Origin: Actinocorallia sp. API 0066
Lineage (GTDB): Bacteria > Actinomycetota > Actinomycetes > Streptosporangiales > Streptosporangiaceae
Reading direction: 5' to 3'
Assembly: GCF_020991275.1 (NCBI RefSeq)
Contig: NZ_JAJLQY010000003.1
Location: forward strand, 248,001-312,000
Length of the DNA stretch: 64,000 nt
Under the pieces are notes generated by a model that did not search any database, was not told the origin of the DNA, and saw nothing but the letters and a program-made list of their open reading frames with translations. Positions 44,604 to 54,400 of the stretch are shown here, in pieces. The position numbers were made by a program, and so were the translations under genes. Each line of letters begins with the position of its first letter. Positions within the stretch are counted from its first letter, which is position 1.

Positions 44604-46355
44604 TCAGACGGGGGCGGGGGCGCGGTCGAGGGCGGATTCGATGCGGGCGGCGAGGTCGCGGAGGCGCGGGTTCTGGTAGACGTCGCGGACGGGCAGGCGG
44701 AGGCCCAGGTCGGCGCGGACCCGGGCGACGAGCTTGATGGCGAGCAGCGAGTGCCCGCCGAGTTTGAAGAAGTTGTCGTCGGCGGTGATGCCGGGCCGCT
44801 CCAGCACCTCGGACCAGACGGCGGCGATGAGCGCCTCGACCGGGCCGAGCGGCGCCGCGTCGGCGGTCCCCGCCGGGACGGCGGCGACGGGGTCGGGCAC
44901 CGGCGTCGGCAGCGCCGCCCGGTCCAGCTTCCCGTTGGGCGTCGTCGGGAACCGTTCGACGGCGACGAGCGCGGCGGGCACCATGTAGGGCGCCAGCCGC
45001 GCCGCGAGGTGCTCCCGCAGCTCCGCCGCCGAGACGGCTTCCGCCACCCGGTAGTAGCCGACCAGGCCGTCCTCCCGGAGGGCGACGGCGGCCTCAGCGA
45101 CCGCCGGGTGGGCGGTGAGCGCCGCCTCGATCTCGCCGATCTCGACCCGGTGCCCGCGCACCTTGACCTGGCCGTCGGCGCGGCCCAGGTACTCCAGGCC
45201 GCCGCCGGGCAGCAGCCGACAACGGTCCCCGGTGCGGTACATCCGGGACCCGTCGGCGGCGGCGACGTCCGCGACGAACCGCTCCCCGGTGAGGCGCGGC
45301 CGGTTGCGGTAGCCCCGCCCCACCCGCACCCCCGCCAGGTACAGCTCGCCCGTCTCGCCCTCGCCGACCGGGCGCAGCCGCTCGTCCAGCAGCCGCGCGG
45401 ACAGGCCGGGCAGGACGGCGCCCAGGTGCGGCCGGTCGGCGGCGGCGATCCACGCGGCGGTGGCGTCGACGGTGCACTCGGTCGGCCCGTAGACGTTCAC
45501 CGGCCGCAGCACCCCGGCCTCGGCGAGCGCGGCCAGGCGCGCCCACAGCGCCGGGGAGATCGCCTCTCCCCCGACGAGCAGGGTGAGCGGCGGCGCGCCC
45601 GGACGGTGCCGGGCGGCCAGCGGGTCGAGCAGGTGCTCGGCGTGCGAGGGGGTGATGTCGAGGTCGGTCAGCCCGGTGTCGGCGACGAGCGCGGCGAACA
45701 GGTCGGGGTCGGTCCGCGTCTCCTCGTCGATCATGACGACGGTGTCGCCCCGGCACAGCCGCACCCACTGCTGGACCGAGGCGTCGAAGGACGGCGAGGC
45801 GTTCCAGCCGACCCGCCCGGCCTCGGTCGTCGCGATCCCGACGGCCTCCAGCTCGGCGAGCAGCGCGGCGGCTGCCCCCCGGGTGATCTCCACGCCCTTG
45901 GGCGCGCCGGTCGAGCCGGAGGTGTAGATGACGTAAGCGAGGTCGTCGGGGCGGGTCGGCGCGGGCCGGTAGGCGGCGCACGGGCCGCCGGGCGCGGTCA
46001 GCTCGGCGGGCGTCAGGCAGGGCACGTTGACGCCGGGGATCGGCGGGCCGATGACGAGATCGGCGCCGGAGTCCGCGACGAGGTGGCGGCGCCGCTCGGC
46101 GGGCAGCTTCGGATCGACCGGCAGGTAGGCGGCGCCCGCCGTCAGCGTGCCGACGAGGGCGAGCAGCAGGTCGGCGCCGCGCGGCAGGTGCAGCGCGACG
46201 ACCCGCTCGGGTCCGACGCCGTGCGCCGCGAGCCGCCGGGCGATCCGGCCCGCGTGGGTGCGCAGCTCGCCGAACGTGAGGGCGAGGTCGCCGTCCAGGA
46301 CGGCGGTCCGCTCGGACGGCACGGCGCCGAGGCGGTCCAGCAGGTCCGTCGTCAT
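44604..46355 (-). CDS. Free-standing NRPS A-PCP didomain, Gln-type specificity
   Basis: 583 residues. The A domain (1-490) has [47 protein letters not shown] and [11 protein letters not shown]. The PCP (about 510-575) has [14 protein letters not shown]. Aligned to GrsA, the pocket reads DAQDLGVVDK, which as I recall is the published code for L-Gln. It lacks a C domain, so the loaded residue must be passed to another carrier. The dioxygenase gene is 6 bases upstream, which suggests that Gln is hydroxylated while bound to this PCP and then handed to the A-less or A-dead modules of NRPS-2. Confidence 0.92.
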   Translation of the reverse strand: MTTDLLDRLGAVPSERTAVLDGDLALTFGELRTHAGRIARRLAAHGVGPERVVALHLPRGADLLLALVGTLTAGAAYLPVDPKLPAERRRHLVADSGADLVIGPPIPGVNVPCLTPAELTAPGGPCAAYRPAPTRPDDLAYVIYTSGSTGAPKGVEITRGAAAALLAELEAVGIATTEAGRVGWNASPSFDASVQQWVRLCRGDTVVMIDEETRTDPDLFAALVADTGLTDLDITPSHAEHLLDPLAARHRPGAPPLTLLVGGEAISPALWARLAALAEAGVLRPVNVYGPTECTVDATAAWIAAADRPHLGAVLPGLSARLLDERLRPVGEGETGELYLAGVRVGRGYRNRPRLTGERFVADVAAADGSRMYRTGDRCRLLPGGGLEYLGRADGQVKVRGHRVEIGEIEAALTAHPAVAEAAVALREDGLVGYYRVAEAVSAAELREHLAARLAPYMVPAALVAVERFPTTPNGKLDRAALPTPVPDPVAAVPAGTADAAPLGPVEALIAAVWSEVLERPGITADDNFFKLGGHSLLAIKLVARVRADLGLRLPVRDVYQNPRLRDLAARIESALDRAPAPV

Positions 46356-46361
46356 CGCGGG

Positions 46362-47513
46362 TCACTCCTTCGGGGCCGCCGCGGGCGCGGCGGGCGGGGT
46401 CAGCGGCCGGCAGGCGGCCAGCGGCACGGGGTCGCCCATGGCGACGAGGATCTTCCGATCGCCGCGGTAGGACTCGCGGCCGTGGGCGGACAGGATGTTG
46501 TCGACGAGCAGTAGGTCGCCGCGCTGCCACGACTCGCGCGCGGTGACCTCGGTGTAGACGCGGTCCAGCTCGGCGGCCTCCGCCTCGCTGATCGGGGAGC
46601 CGTCCCCGACGAAGGTGTCGAACGGGAGGCCGTCGTCGCCGTAGGTGTCCAGCAGGACGTCGCGGACGTCGGCGTCGAGCGTCCAGCGGTTCCAGAACGT
46701 GAAGTGGTTGAACCAGACGTGCTCGCCGGTGACGGGGTGGGTGACGACGGCCGAGCGGCGCTGGCGGGTCCGCAGCTCCCCGTCGGCGAGCCACTCGTGG
46801 CCGATGACGTTCTCGCGGCAGTACGCCTCGACCGTCTCCGGGTCCTCGGTGGCGAAGCTCGTCTGCCAGGGCAGCCCGGCCAGGTCGGAGTAGTTCCGGA
46901 CGAGCAGCCAGCCGTGCTCGGCGAACCGCGCGCGCAGGCTCTCCGGGATGCGGCGCAGCGCCTCGCGCATGTCGCCGACGGTCGTCGCGCCGCCCTCCTC
47001 CGGCGCGACGAGGCAGCCGAACAGGAGGGTGCCGGGGAATTCGAGGGTGTAGCTGTTCTCGTTGTGCAGCCGGATCGGCTGGGCCGCGGGCAGGTCGGTC
47101 GACGAGAACACGCCCTCACCGAAGTCGGTGCGCGGCGTCGCCTTCTCCTTGTACCCGGCGGGCCGCTCGATGAGGACGTCGCGGGCCCGGGCGAAGTCGG
47201 CGGCGTCCGCCACCGGCAGCCCCCGCACCATGACGGAGCCGGAACGCAGCAACTCGGCCCGCAGCGCGGCCCGGTGGTCCCGCAGCCACTCCACCGCCGG
47301 GTCGAGCGCGGGAAAGTACGGCGCCTGCACGATCGGCGGCCGCCCCGCCGGACGGTGCACCGCCAGATCGGGCCCGGCGGACACCGGAGACGGCGCGGGA
47401 CGGTCCACCGCGAGGTCGGGCATGACGGACGTCAGGGACAGGGCGGTGCCGTCCACCGCCAGGTCGGGCGGGGCGGGGGGTTGGGGGAAGGTGGTGGCGG
47501 TGGTCGGGGACAT
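46362..47513 (-). CDS. TauD/SyrP-like Fe(II)/2-oxoglutarate dioxygenase
   Basis: 383 residues. FSSTDLPAAQPIRLHNENSY carries the iron-binding His-x-Glu (about 147 and 149). The distal His is in LVDNILSAHGRESYRG (about 341) and an Arg follows for 2-oxoglutarate. The pattern matches SyrP-like enzymes that beta-hydroxylate carrier-bound amino acids, as well as the wider TauD family. Wedged between the type II thioesterase and the Gln-type A-PCP genes, it most likely makes a beta-hydroxy-Gln-type residue. The N-terminal 48 residues are an unusual tandem repeat of PDLAV units and have no counterpart in the enzyme core. SD GGAGGTAG precedes the ATG. Confidence 0.85.
   Translation of the reverse strand: MSPTTATTFPQPPAPPDLAVDGTALSLTSVMPDLAVDRPAPSPVSAGPDLAVHRPAGRPPIVQAPYFPALDPAVEWLRDHRAALRAELLRSGSVMVRGLPVADAADFARARDVLIERPAGYKEKATPRTDFGEGVFSSTDLPAAQPIRLHNENSYTLEFPGTLLFGCLVAPEEGGATTVGDMREALRRIPESLRARFAEHGWLLVRNYSDLAGLPWQTSFATEDPETVEAYCRENVIGHEWLADGELRTRQRRSAVVTHPVTGEHVWFNHFTFWNRWTLDADVRDVLLDTYGDDGLPFDTFVGDGSPISEAEAAELDRVYTEVTARESWQRGDLLLVDNILSAHGRESYRGDRKILVAMGDPVPLAACRPLTPPAAPAAAPKE
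47353..47496. repeat. 48-bp tandem repeat encoding the dioxygenase N-terminus
   Basis: Three copies of a 48-bp unit, with CGGTGCACCG at 47353, CGGTCCACCG at 47401 and CCGTCCACCG at 47449. They encode 16-residue units beginning PDLAVDG, PDLAVDR and PDLAVHR. In-frame triplication keeps the reading frame open. Confidence 0.7.
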
Positions 47514-47559
47514 GGGGGCTACCTCCGGTCTGCTTGGGCGGACGGTGTTTGCCGGGCCG

Positions 47560-48342
47560 TCAGGCGGGCCGGGCCGCCAGGATCGACGTGACGAGGGACA
47601 GGAACTCCGGCAGGCGGTCCTGGAAGTAGAAGTGGCCGCCGGGCAGGACCGTCAGGGCCGCCTCGCGGTCGGTGACCTCAGCCCAGTCGGCGAGCGCGTC
47701 GACCGGCACGATCGGGTCCTGGGCGCCGCCGAGCGCGGTGACGGGGCAGCCGAGCGCGGGCAGCGCGCCGGTGAAGCGGTAGGCGTCGTCGATGGCGAAG
47801 TCGGCGCGGATCGACGGGAGCACGATCTCGCGCAGCTCCGGCTCGTCGAGGACGGCGTCGTCGGTGCCGCCGCGTTCCTTGAGCGCCGCGACGAGGTCGT
47901 CGTCGGTGAGCCGCTCCGGCTCGACCCGGCTCGGGTTCGGCAGGAACGGCGCACGGCACGCGGACGCGACGAACGCGCGCGGCGGACGTCCCTGCGCGGT
48001 CAGCGCCCGCGCCACCTCGAACGCCACGAGCGACCCCATGCTGTGCCCGAGGACAACAAGGTCGTCGGTGTCCTCGGGCAGGCACGCGGCGATGGGCCCC
48101 GCGAGGTCGTCGATACCGACCGGCAGGTCCTCGGCGAACCGAGCGCCCCGGCCCGGATACTGCCCGATGAGCAGCCTCACGTCAGCGGGCAGCAGCCCCC
48201 GCCAGTCGGCGTAGGCATGCGCGTTCCCACCCGCATGCGGAAGCACGAGCAGCGACGTACGATGGCGCGCCGCACCGGGCAACCGCCACACCACGTCATC
48301 AGCGGCGACCGTCGCCGCCAAGTACTGGACCGGACTCATCAT
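47560..48342 (-). CDS. Type II thioesterase (editing)
   Basis: 260 residues of the GrsT/RifR type. The nucleophile motif is GHSMGS (Ser near 99), the N-terminal LLVLPHAGGNAHAYADWRGL is typical, a catalytic Asp lies in GGAQDPIVP and the His is in LPGGHFYFQDR. Such enzymes release wrong or stalled acyl groups from PCPs, which matters in an assembly line whose carriers are loaded in trans. The start is the ATGATG after GGAG; a slightly longer in-frame ATG exists at 48351. Confidence 0.92.
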   Translation of the reverse strand: MMSPVQYLAATVAADDVVWRLPGAARHRTSLLVLPHAGGNAHAYADWRGLLPADVRLLIGQYPGRGARFAEDLPVGIDDLAGPIAACLPEDTDDLVVLGHSMGSLVAFEVARALTAQGRPPRAFVASACRAPFLPNPSRVEPERLTDDDLVAALKERGGTDDAVLDEPELREIVLPSIRADFAIDDAYRFTGALPALGCPVTALGGAQDPIVPVDALADWAEVTDREAALTVLPGGHFYFQDRLPEFLSLVTSILAARPA

Positions 48343-48420
48343 GCACTCCATTCGAGGTCAGGCCGGGCGGCCGGGTCAGGGTCAGGCGGGGTGGGGTCGG
48401 AGGTCGGGGGGTGGGCGGGG

Positions 48421-51400
48421 TTAGAGGAGGGTGCCGGAGGTGGTGCGGCGGCGGAGGGCGGGGCGGGGGCGGCGGGCGGGGGTGGGGGCGGTGCCGTCGG
48501 GTGGGAGGAGTTGGGCCAGGGCGGCGGGGGTCGGGGAGTGGAAGATGTCGCGGAGGGTGAGTTCGGTGGCGGTGGCGGTGCGGATTCGGGCGGTGAGGCG
48601 GGCGGCGAGGAGGGAGTGGCCGCCCAGGTCGAAGAAGTCGTCGTCGATGCCGACGCCGGGGACGCCGAGGACGTCGGCGAACAGGGCGCACAGGGTGCGT
48701 TCGCGGTCGTCGCGGGGGGCGCGGCCGACGGGCGCGGCGGTCTCGGGGACGGGCAGGGCGCGGCGGTCGAGCTTGCCGTTCGGGGTGAGGGGGAGCCGGT
48801 CGAGCACCACGACCGTGGACGGCACCAGGTGTTCGGGCACCGACCTGCGGACGAGGGCGCGGACGTCCCGTCCGTCCAGGGACGCGTCTCCGGCGGGGAC
48901 CGCGTAGCCGACGAGGCGGTGGGAGGTGCCGTCCTTGACCGCGACGGCGGCGGCCTGGGCGACGTCCGGGTGGGCGAGCAGGGCGCGTTCGACCTCGCCC
49001 AACTCGACCCGGAAGCCACGGATCTTGACCTGGTCGTCGGTGCGTCCGGCGAACTCCAGGGTGCCGTCGGCGCGCCAGCGGGCCAGGTCGCCCGTCCGGT
49101 AGAGGCGCGAGCCGTCGGCGGCGAAGGGGTCGGCGACGAACCGGCGGCCCGTCTGCGCCGGATCGGCCAGGTAGCCGTGCGCCAGGCCCACCCCGCCGAG
49201 ATACACCTCGCCGACCGCGCCCACGGGGACGGGTCGCAGCCGCCCGTCCAGGACGTAAGCCCGTTTGCCGCCTATCGGCGCGCCGATCGGGACGGGACCG
49301 CCTTCGAAGCCGCCGGGGACGGGGAACACCGTCGTGAAGCCCATCGACTCGGCGGGCCCGTAGGCGTTGGCGACGACCGCCGCGCCCCGCGCCGTCACCC
49401 GCGCCACGTGGCCGCCCGAGGCGACCTCGCCCCCGGTGAACACAACACGCACGGTGTCGAACACGGCGGGGTACTCGTCGGCCATCACGTTGAACAGACC
49501 CGACGAAAGCTGAAGCATCGTGACGCCGTGCTCGGCCGTCAACGCGGCGATCAGCCCGGGTTCCGGCCGCTGCCCCGGCTGGAGGACACACGTCCCACCG
49601 AAGGCGAGCGCGCCCCAGAACTCCAGCGAGAACCCGTCCCACGAGACCGGCGAGCACTGGAGGAACACCGATTCGCCACCGAACGGCGCGTACGCCTGGC
49701 CAACCAGCGTCCCGACAAGCGCCCGATGCGGCGCGAAAACCCCCTTGGGACGGCCCGTCGAACCCGACGTGAACATCACGCACGCCGTGTCCCCGGGCTC
49801 GACCGGCACGCCAAGATCCGCGCTCTCGTACCCGGCAAGCCCCGGATCGTCCACCAGGACCACCGGAGGGCCGCCAAGCCGCTGAGCCGACCCGGCCCGA
49901 GTCACCACCCCGACGGGCGCCGCCTCACCCACCACAAGCCCGATCCGCTCATCCGGAAAATCCGGATCAAGCACCACATACCCGGCCCCAGTCTTCAGGA
50001 CCGCGAGCAGCGCGACGGCAAAGTCCAGCCCCCGCTCCAACAGCACCCCGACCAGGTCCCCCCGCCGCACCCCCCGCGCCAAGAGCAACCGCGCAAGCCG
50101 GTTAGCCCGCGCGTTCAACTCCCCATAGCTCAACCGCGCCTCTTCCCCGACCGACGCGGCAGCCTCCGGCCGATCCCGCGCGGCGTCGTCAACCGGCGAC
50201 ACGGCGTGGGGAAGCTCGCGTGTCGGCGGCTGCCCGGAGGTCGGCCGTGTCGCGTCGTACACCAGCGCGATCGCGTTCGGGTGTTGCCGGGCGTGGTGTT
50301 CGACCAGGGCCGGGAGGGTTGTCTCGGCGGTGGTGCCGTTGCCGGTGGCGGTCCATTCGGTCAGGAGTCGGGTGCGTTCTTGGGGGTCGAGGACGTCCAC
50401 CGTGCCGAGGGTCAGGGTCGGGTCGGCGGTGACCTGGTCGACGACCCTGGTGAAGGTGGCGGTGATGCGGTCGACGCTCGCCCGGTCGAAGATGTCGGTG
50501 CGGTAGAGGACGGCGCCGCTCAGGCCCGTGGTGTCCTCGGTCAGGAGGAACTCCAGGTCGAACTTGGCGGCGCCGCTGTGGGTGACGGTGGTGGGGCTCG
50601 CGTTCAGGCCCGGCAGGGAGGGGGCCGGGCCCGCCGCGCGCTCCAGGCCCAGGCAGACCTGGAACAGGGGGTGGCGGGAGAGTGACCTGACCGGGTTGAG
50701 GGCTTCGATGACGAGGTCGAAGGGGACCTCCTGGTGGGCGAAGGCGTCGAGGTCGGCGGCGCGTACTCGGGAGAGCAGTTCGCGGAAGGACGGGTCGCCT
50801 GAGGTGTCGGTGCGCAGGACGAGGGTGTTGACGAAGAAGCCGACGAGGTCGCCGAGGCCGTCCACGGAGCGGCCCGCGACGGGGGCGCCGATCGGGACGT
50901 CCACGCCCGCGCCGAGCCGGGTCAGGGTGAGCGCCAGTGCGGCCTGGAGCACCATGAACGGGGTGGCGCGTTCGGTGCGGGCCAGGTCGAGGACGCGGCG
51001 GCCGGTCTCCGGGCCGAACGCGACGGGGACGGCGCCGCCCTCGGTTCCGGCGACGAGCGGGCGCGGCCGGTCGAGCGCGAGGCCGAGTTCCTCGGGCAGG
51101 CCCGCCAGCGTCTCGCGCCAGAACGCCAGTTCGCGGCCCGCGACGCCGTCGGGGTCGGCCGGGTCGCCGAGCGCGGCGTGCTGCCAGAGCGCGTAGTCGG
51201 CGTACTGGACGGGCAGCGGCGCCCAGTCCGGGGCGCGGCCCGCGCGGCGGGCGGCGTAGGCGGCGGCGAGGTCGGCGAACAGGGGGCGCTGCGACTCGCC
51301 GTCCGTGGCGATGTGGTGCAGCAGGACGAGCAGGACGTGCGCGCCGCCACCGAGGTCGAAGAGGGTGACGCGCAGCGGCGGTTCCGCAGCGAGGTCGAAG

Positions 51401-54400
51401 GGCCGTCGCGCGGCGTCGGCGAGTGCGGCGTCGAGGTCTTCGGGGGCCGTCGCGACGTGCGTGAACGGGACATCCGCGTTGAGGATCCGCTGGTACGGCT
51501 CGCCGTCCTCGGCGGCGACGACGGTGCGGAGCGGCTCGTGTCTGGCGGCGACGTCGGTGAAGGCGGCGCGTAGGGCGGCGACATCGAGGTCACCGGCGAG
51601 GCGGACGGTCAGCGGCACGTTGTAAGCGGCGGACGCGCCTTCCAGCCGGGAGACGAGCCACAGCCTGCGTTGGGCGTAGGAGAGCGGGAGCCGGTCCGGG
51701 CGGGAGGCGGCGACGAGCGGCGGCGGGGCCTGGCCGTCGCCGCGCAGGGTGACGGCGAGGGCGGCGACGGTCGGGTGCTGGAAGACGTCGCGGATGGTCA
51801 GCTCCGCGCCGAGCGCGGTACGGGCGCGGGCGGCGAGGCGGGCGGCCAGGAGGGAGTGGCCGCCGAGATCGAAGAAGTCGTCCTCGGGGCCGACCTCCGG
51901 CACGTCCAGGACCTCGGCGAACAGGCCGCAGAGGATCTCCTCGCGGGCGTCGCGCGGGGCGCGTCCGGCCGGGCCCGCCGCCGTCTCGGGGACGGGCAGG
52001 GCACGCCGGTCCAGCTTGCCGTTGGGGGTGAGCGGCAGCCGGTCCAGCACCACGACCGTGGACGGCACGAGGTGCTCGGGCAGGCGGGCCCGCAGCAGGG
52101 CGCGCAGCTCCCGCCCGTCGAGGTCGCTTCCGGGCTCGGGGACGGCGTACCCGACGAGCCCCTCACCGACGGCTGCGGCGACGGCCTGGGCGACCCCCGG
52201 GCAGTCCAGCAGGGCGCGTTCGACCTCGGCGGGTTCGATCCGGAAGCCACGGATCTTCACCTGGTCATCGGTGCGTCCGGCGAACTCCAGGGTGCCGTCG
52301 GCGCGCCAGCGGGCCAGGTCGCCCGTCCGGTACAACCGTGACCCGTCCGCCGCGAACGGGTCGGCGACGAACCGGCGACCCGTCTGCGCCGGATCGGCGA
52401 GATAACCGTGCGCCAGGCCCACCCCGCCGAGATACACCTCCCCGACCGCACCGACCGGGACGGGCCGCAGCCGCTTGTCCAGCACGTAAGCGCGCTTCGC
52501 GGAGATCGGCTTTCCGATCGGGACGCCCTCGCCGCCGAACCCGTCGGGCACGGTGAACACCGTCGTGAACCCCATCGACTCGGCGGGCCCGTAGGCGTTG
52601 GCCACCGCGACACCACTGCCCCGAGCCAGCACCCGCGCCACATGCGCCCCGGACGCCACCTCACCACCGGTGAAAACCACCCGCACAGTGTCAAAAACCG
52701 CCGGATACTCGTCGGCCATCACGTTGAACAGCCCCGACGAAAGCTGAAGCATCGTCACCCCGTGCTCCGCCGCCAACGCCGCGATCAACCCCGGCTCAGG
52801 CCGCTGCCCCGGCTGCGACACACACGTCCCCCCGAACGCGAGCGCCCCCCAGAACTCCAACGAGAACCCGTCCCACGAAACCGGCGAACACTGCAAGAAC
52901 ACCGACTTCGGCCCAAACGGCGCGTACGCCTGCCCCACCAACGTCCCCACCAGCGCCCGATGCGGCGCCATCACCCCCTTGGGCCGCCCCGTCGAACCCG
53001 ACGTGAACATCACACACGCGACATCCCCCGGCTCCACAACAACCCCAAGGTCGGCGTCCGACGGGTTGGTTGGGGTGGTGGTGTTGATCCAGGGGGTGGC
53101 CTTGGGGAGTCGGGGGGCGAGGATGGGGTGGGTGATGACGGTTGTGGCGCCCGAGGTTGTGGTGACGGCGGCGATTCGGGCGTCGGGGAAGTCCGGGTCC
53201 AGGACGATGTAGGCGGCGCCGGTCTTGACGACGGCCAGGAGGGCGACGGCGAAGTCGAGGCCGCGTTCCAGGAGGACGCCGACCAGGTCGCCCCGGCGGA
53301 CGCCCCGCGCCAGGAGGGTGCGGGCCAGGCGGTTCGCGCGGGCGTTCAGGTCGCCGTAGGTCAGGCGGTCCGGGCCGTGGATCAGGGCGACGGCGTGGGG
53401 GCGGTCGTGGGCCTGGCGTTCGACCAGGGCCGGGAGTGTGGTTTCGGCGGCGGAGGCGTCGCCGGTGGCGGTCCACTCCGTCAGGAGGCGCGCGCGGTCG
53501 GCGGGGGTGAGGAGGTCCAGGTCGCCGACCGGGGCGTCGGGGTGTTCGCCCAGCGTGGCGACCAGGCGGGCGAAGGTGTGTCCGTAGGCGGCCAGGTCGG
53601 CGGAGCTGGACTCGTCCAGGGTGACGTCCACGCGGAGTTCGCCCGCGTCGCCCCGGCAGACGGTGAGGGAGAGGTCGTCGGCGGTGCCACCGGTCGACAG
53701 CATGTGGGCGGGGCCGCCGGCGGAGCCCAGGTCGTGGACCTCTCGGTCGGTGAGGATGTTGACCATCGGGCCGAACTGGCGGACGCCGCGCTCCCACCAG
53801 CCGAGGTCGCGGAGCAGCTCGCCGGTCTGGTAGCGCTGGTGCCACTGGGCCTTGGCGGCGAGCCCGGCGACGCGGGCGGCGAGCGCGGCGGCGGGCTCGG
53901 CGGGGTCGACGGCGCAGCGCAGCGGCACGATGTTGGCGGTCATGCCGCCCGCGTGCCGGATGAGCCGTCCGGGGACGGCCATGCTGAGCAGCACGTCGGT
54001 CTCGCCCGTCCACAGGTGGCGGTGCAGGACGGCGGCGCCGAGCAGCGCCTGGTGCCACGAGATCCCGGCGGCGGTGGCGAACGCGCGCAGCCCGGTGAAC
54101 GTCGCCGGATCGAGCCGGACGGAGGCCCGCGCGATCCGGTGCACGGGCGCGGCGGCGGGCGGCGGCACGGGCGCGCCGTCCAGGTGCGCCCGCCAGTAGG
54201 CGGCGTCGCGCCTCCACGCGGCGGAGCCCGCGTAGTCGTCGGCGGCGTCGAGCAGGACGCCGAAGGACGCGAGCGGCCGGGACGCCGCGCGCCCCTCGGT
54301 GAGCGCCCGGTAGTGCTCGGCCACCCGGCGGCACAGCTGCGTGACGGCGTGCCCGTCGCGCACGAGGTGGTGGGTCCGCGTGTACCAGCGGTGGTGCTCG

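Noticed and set aside
47062-50685. Plus-strand open frame of 1207 codons across four minus-strand genes
   Set aside because: It crosses several well-supported genes, has low-complexity composition and no ribosome-binding site or domain.
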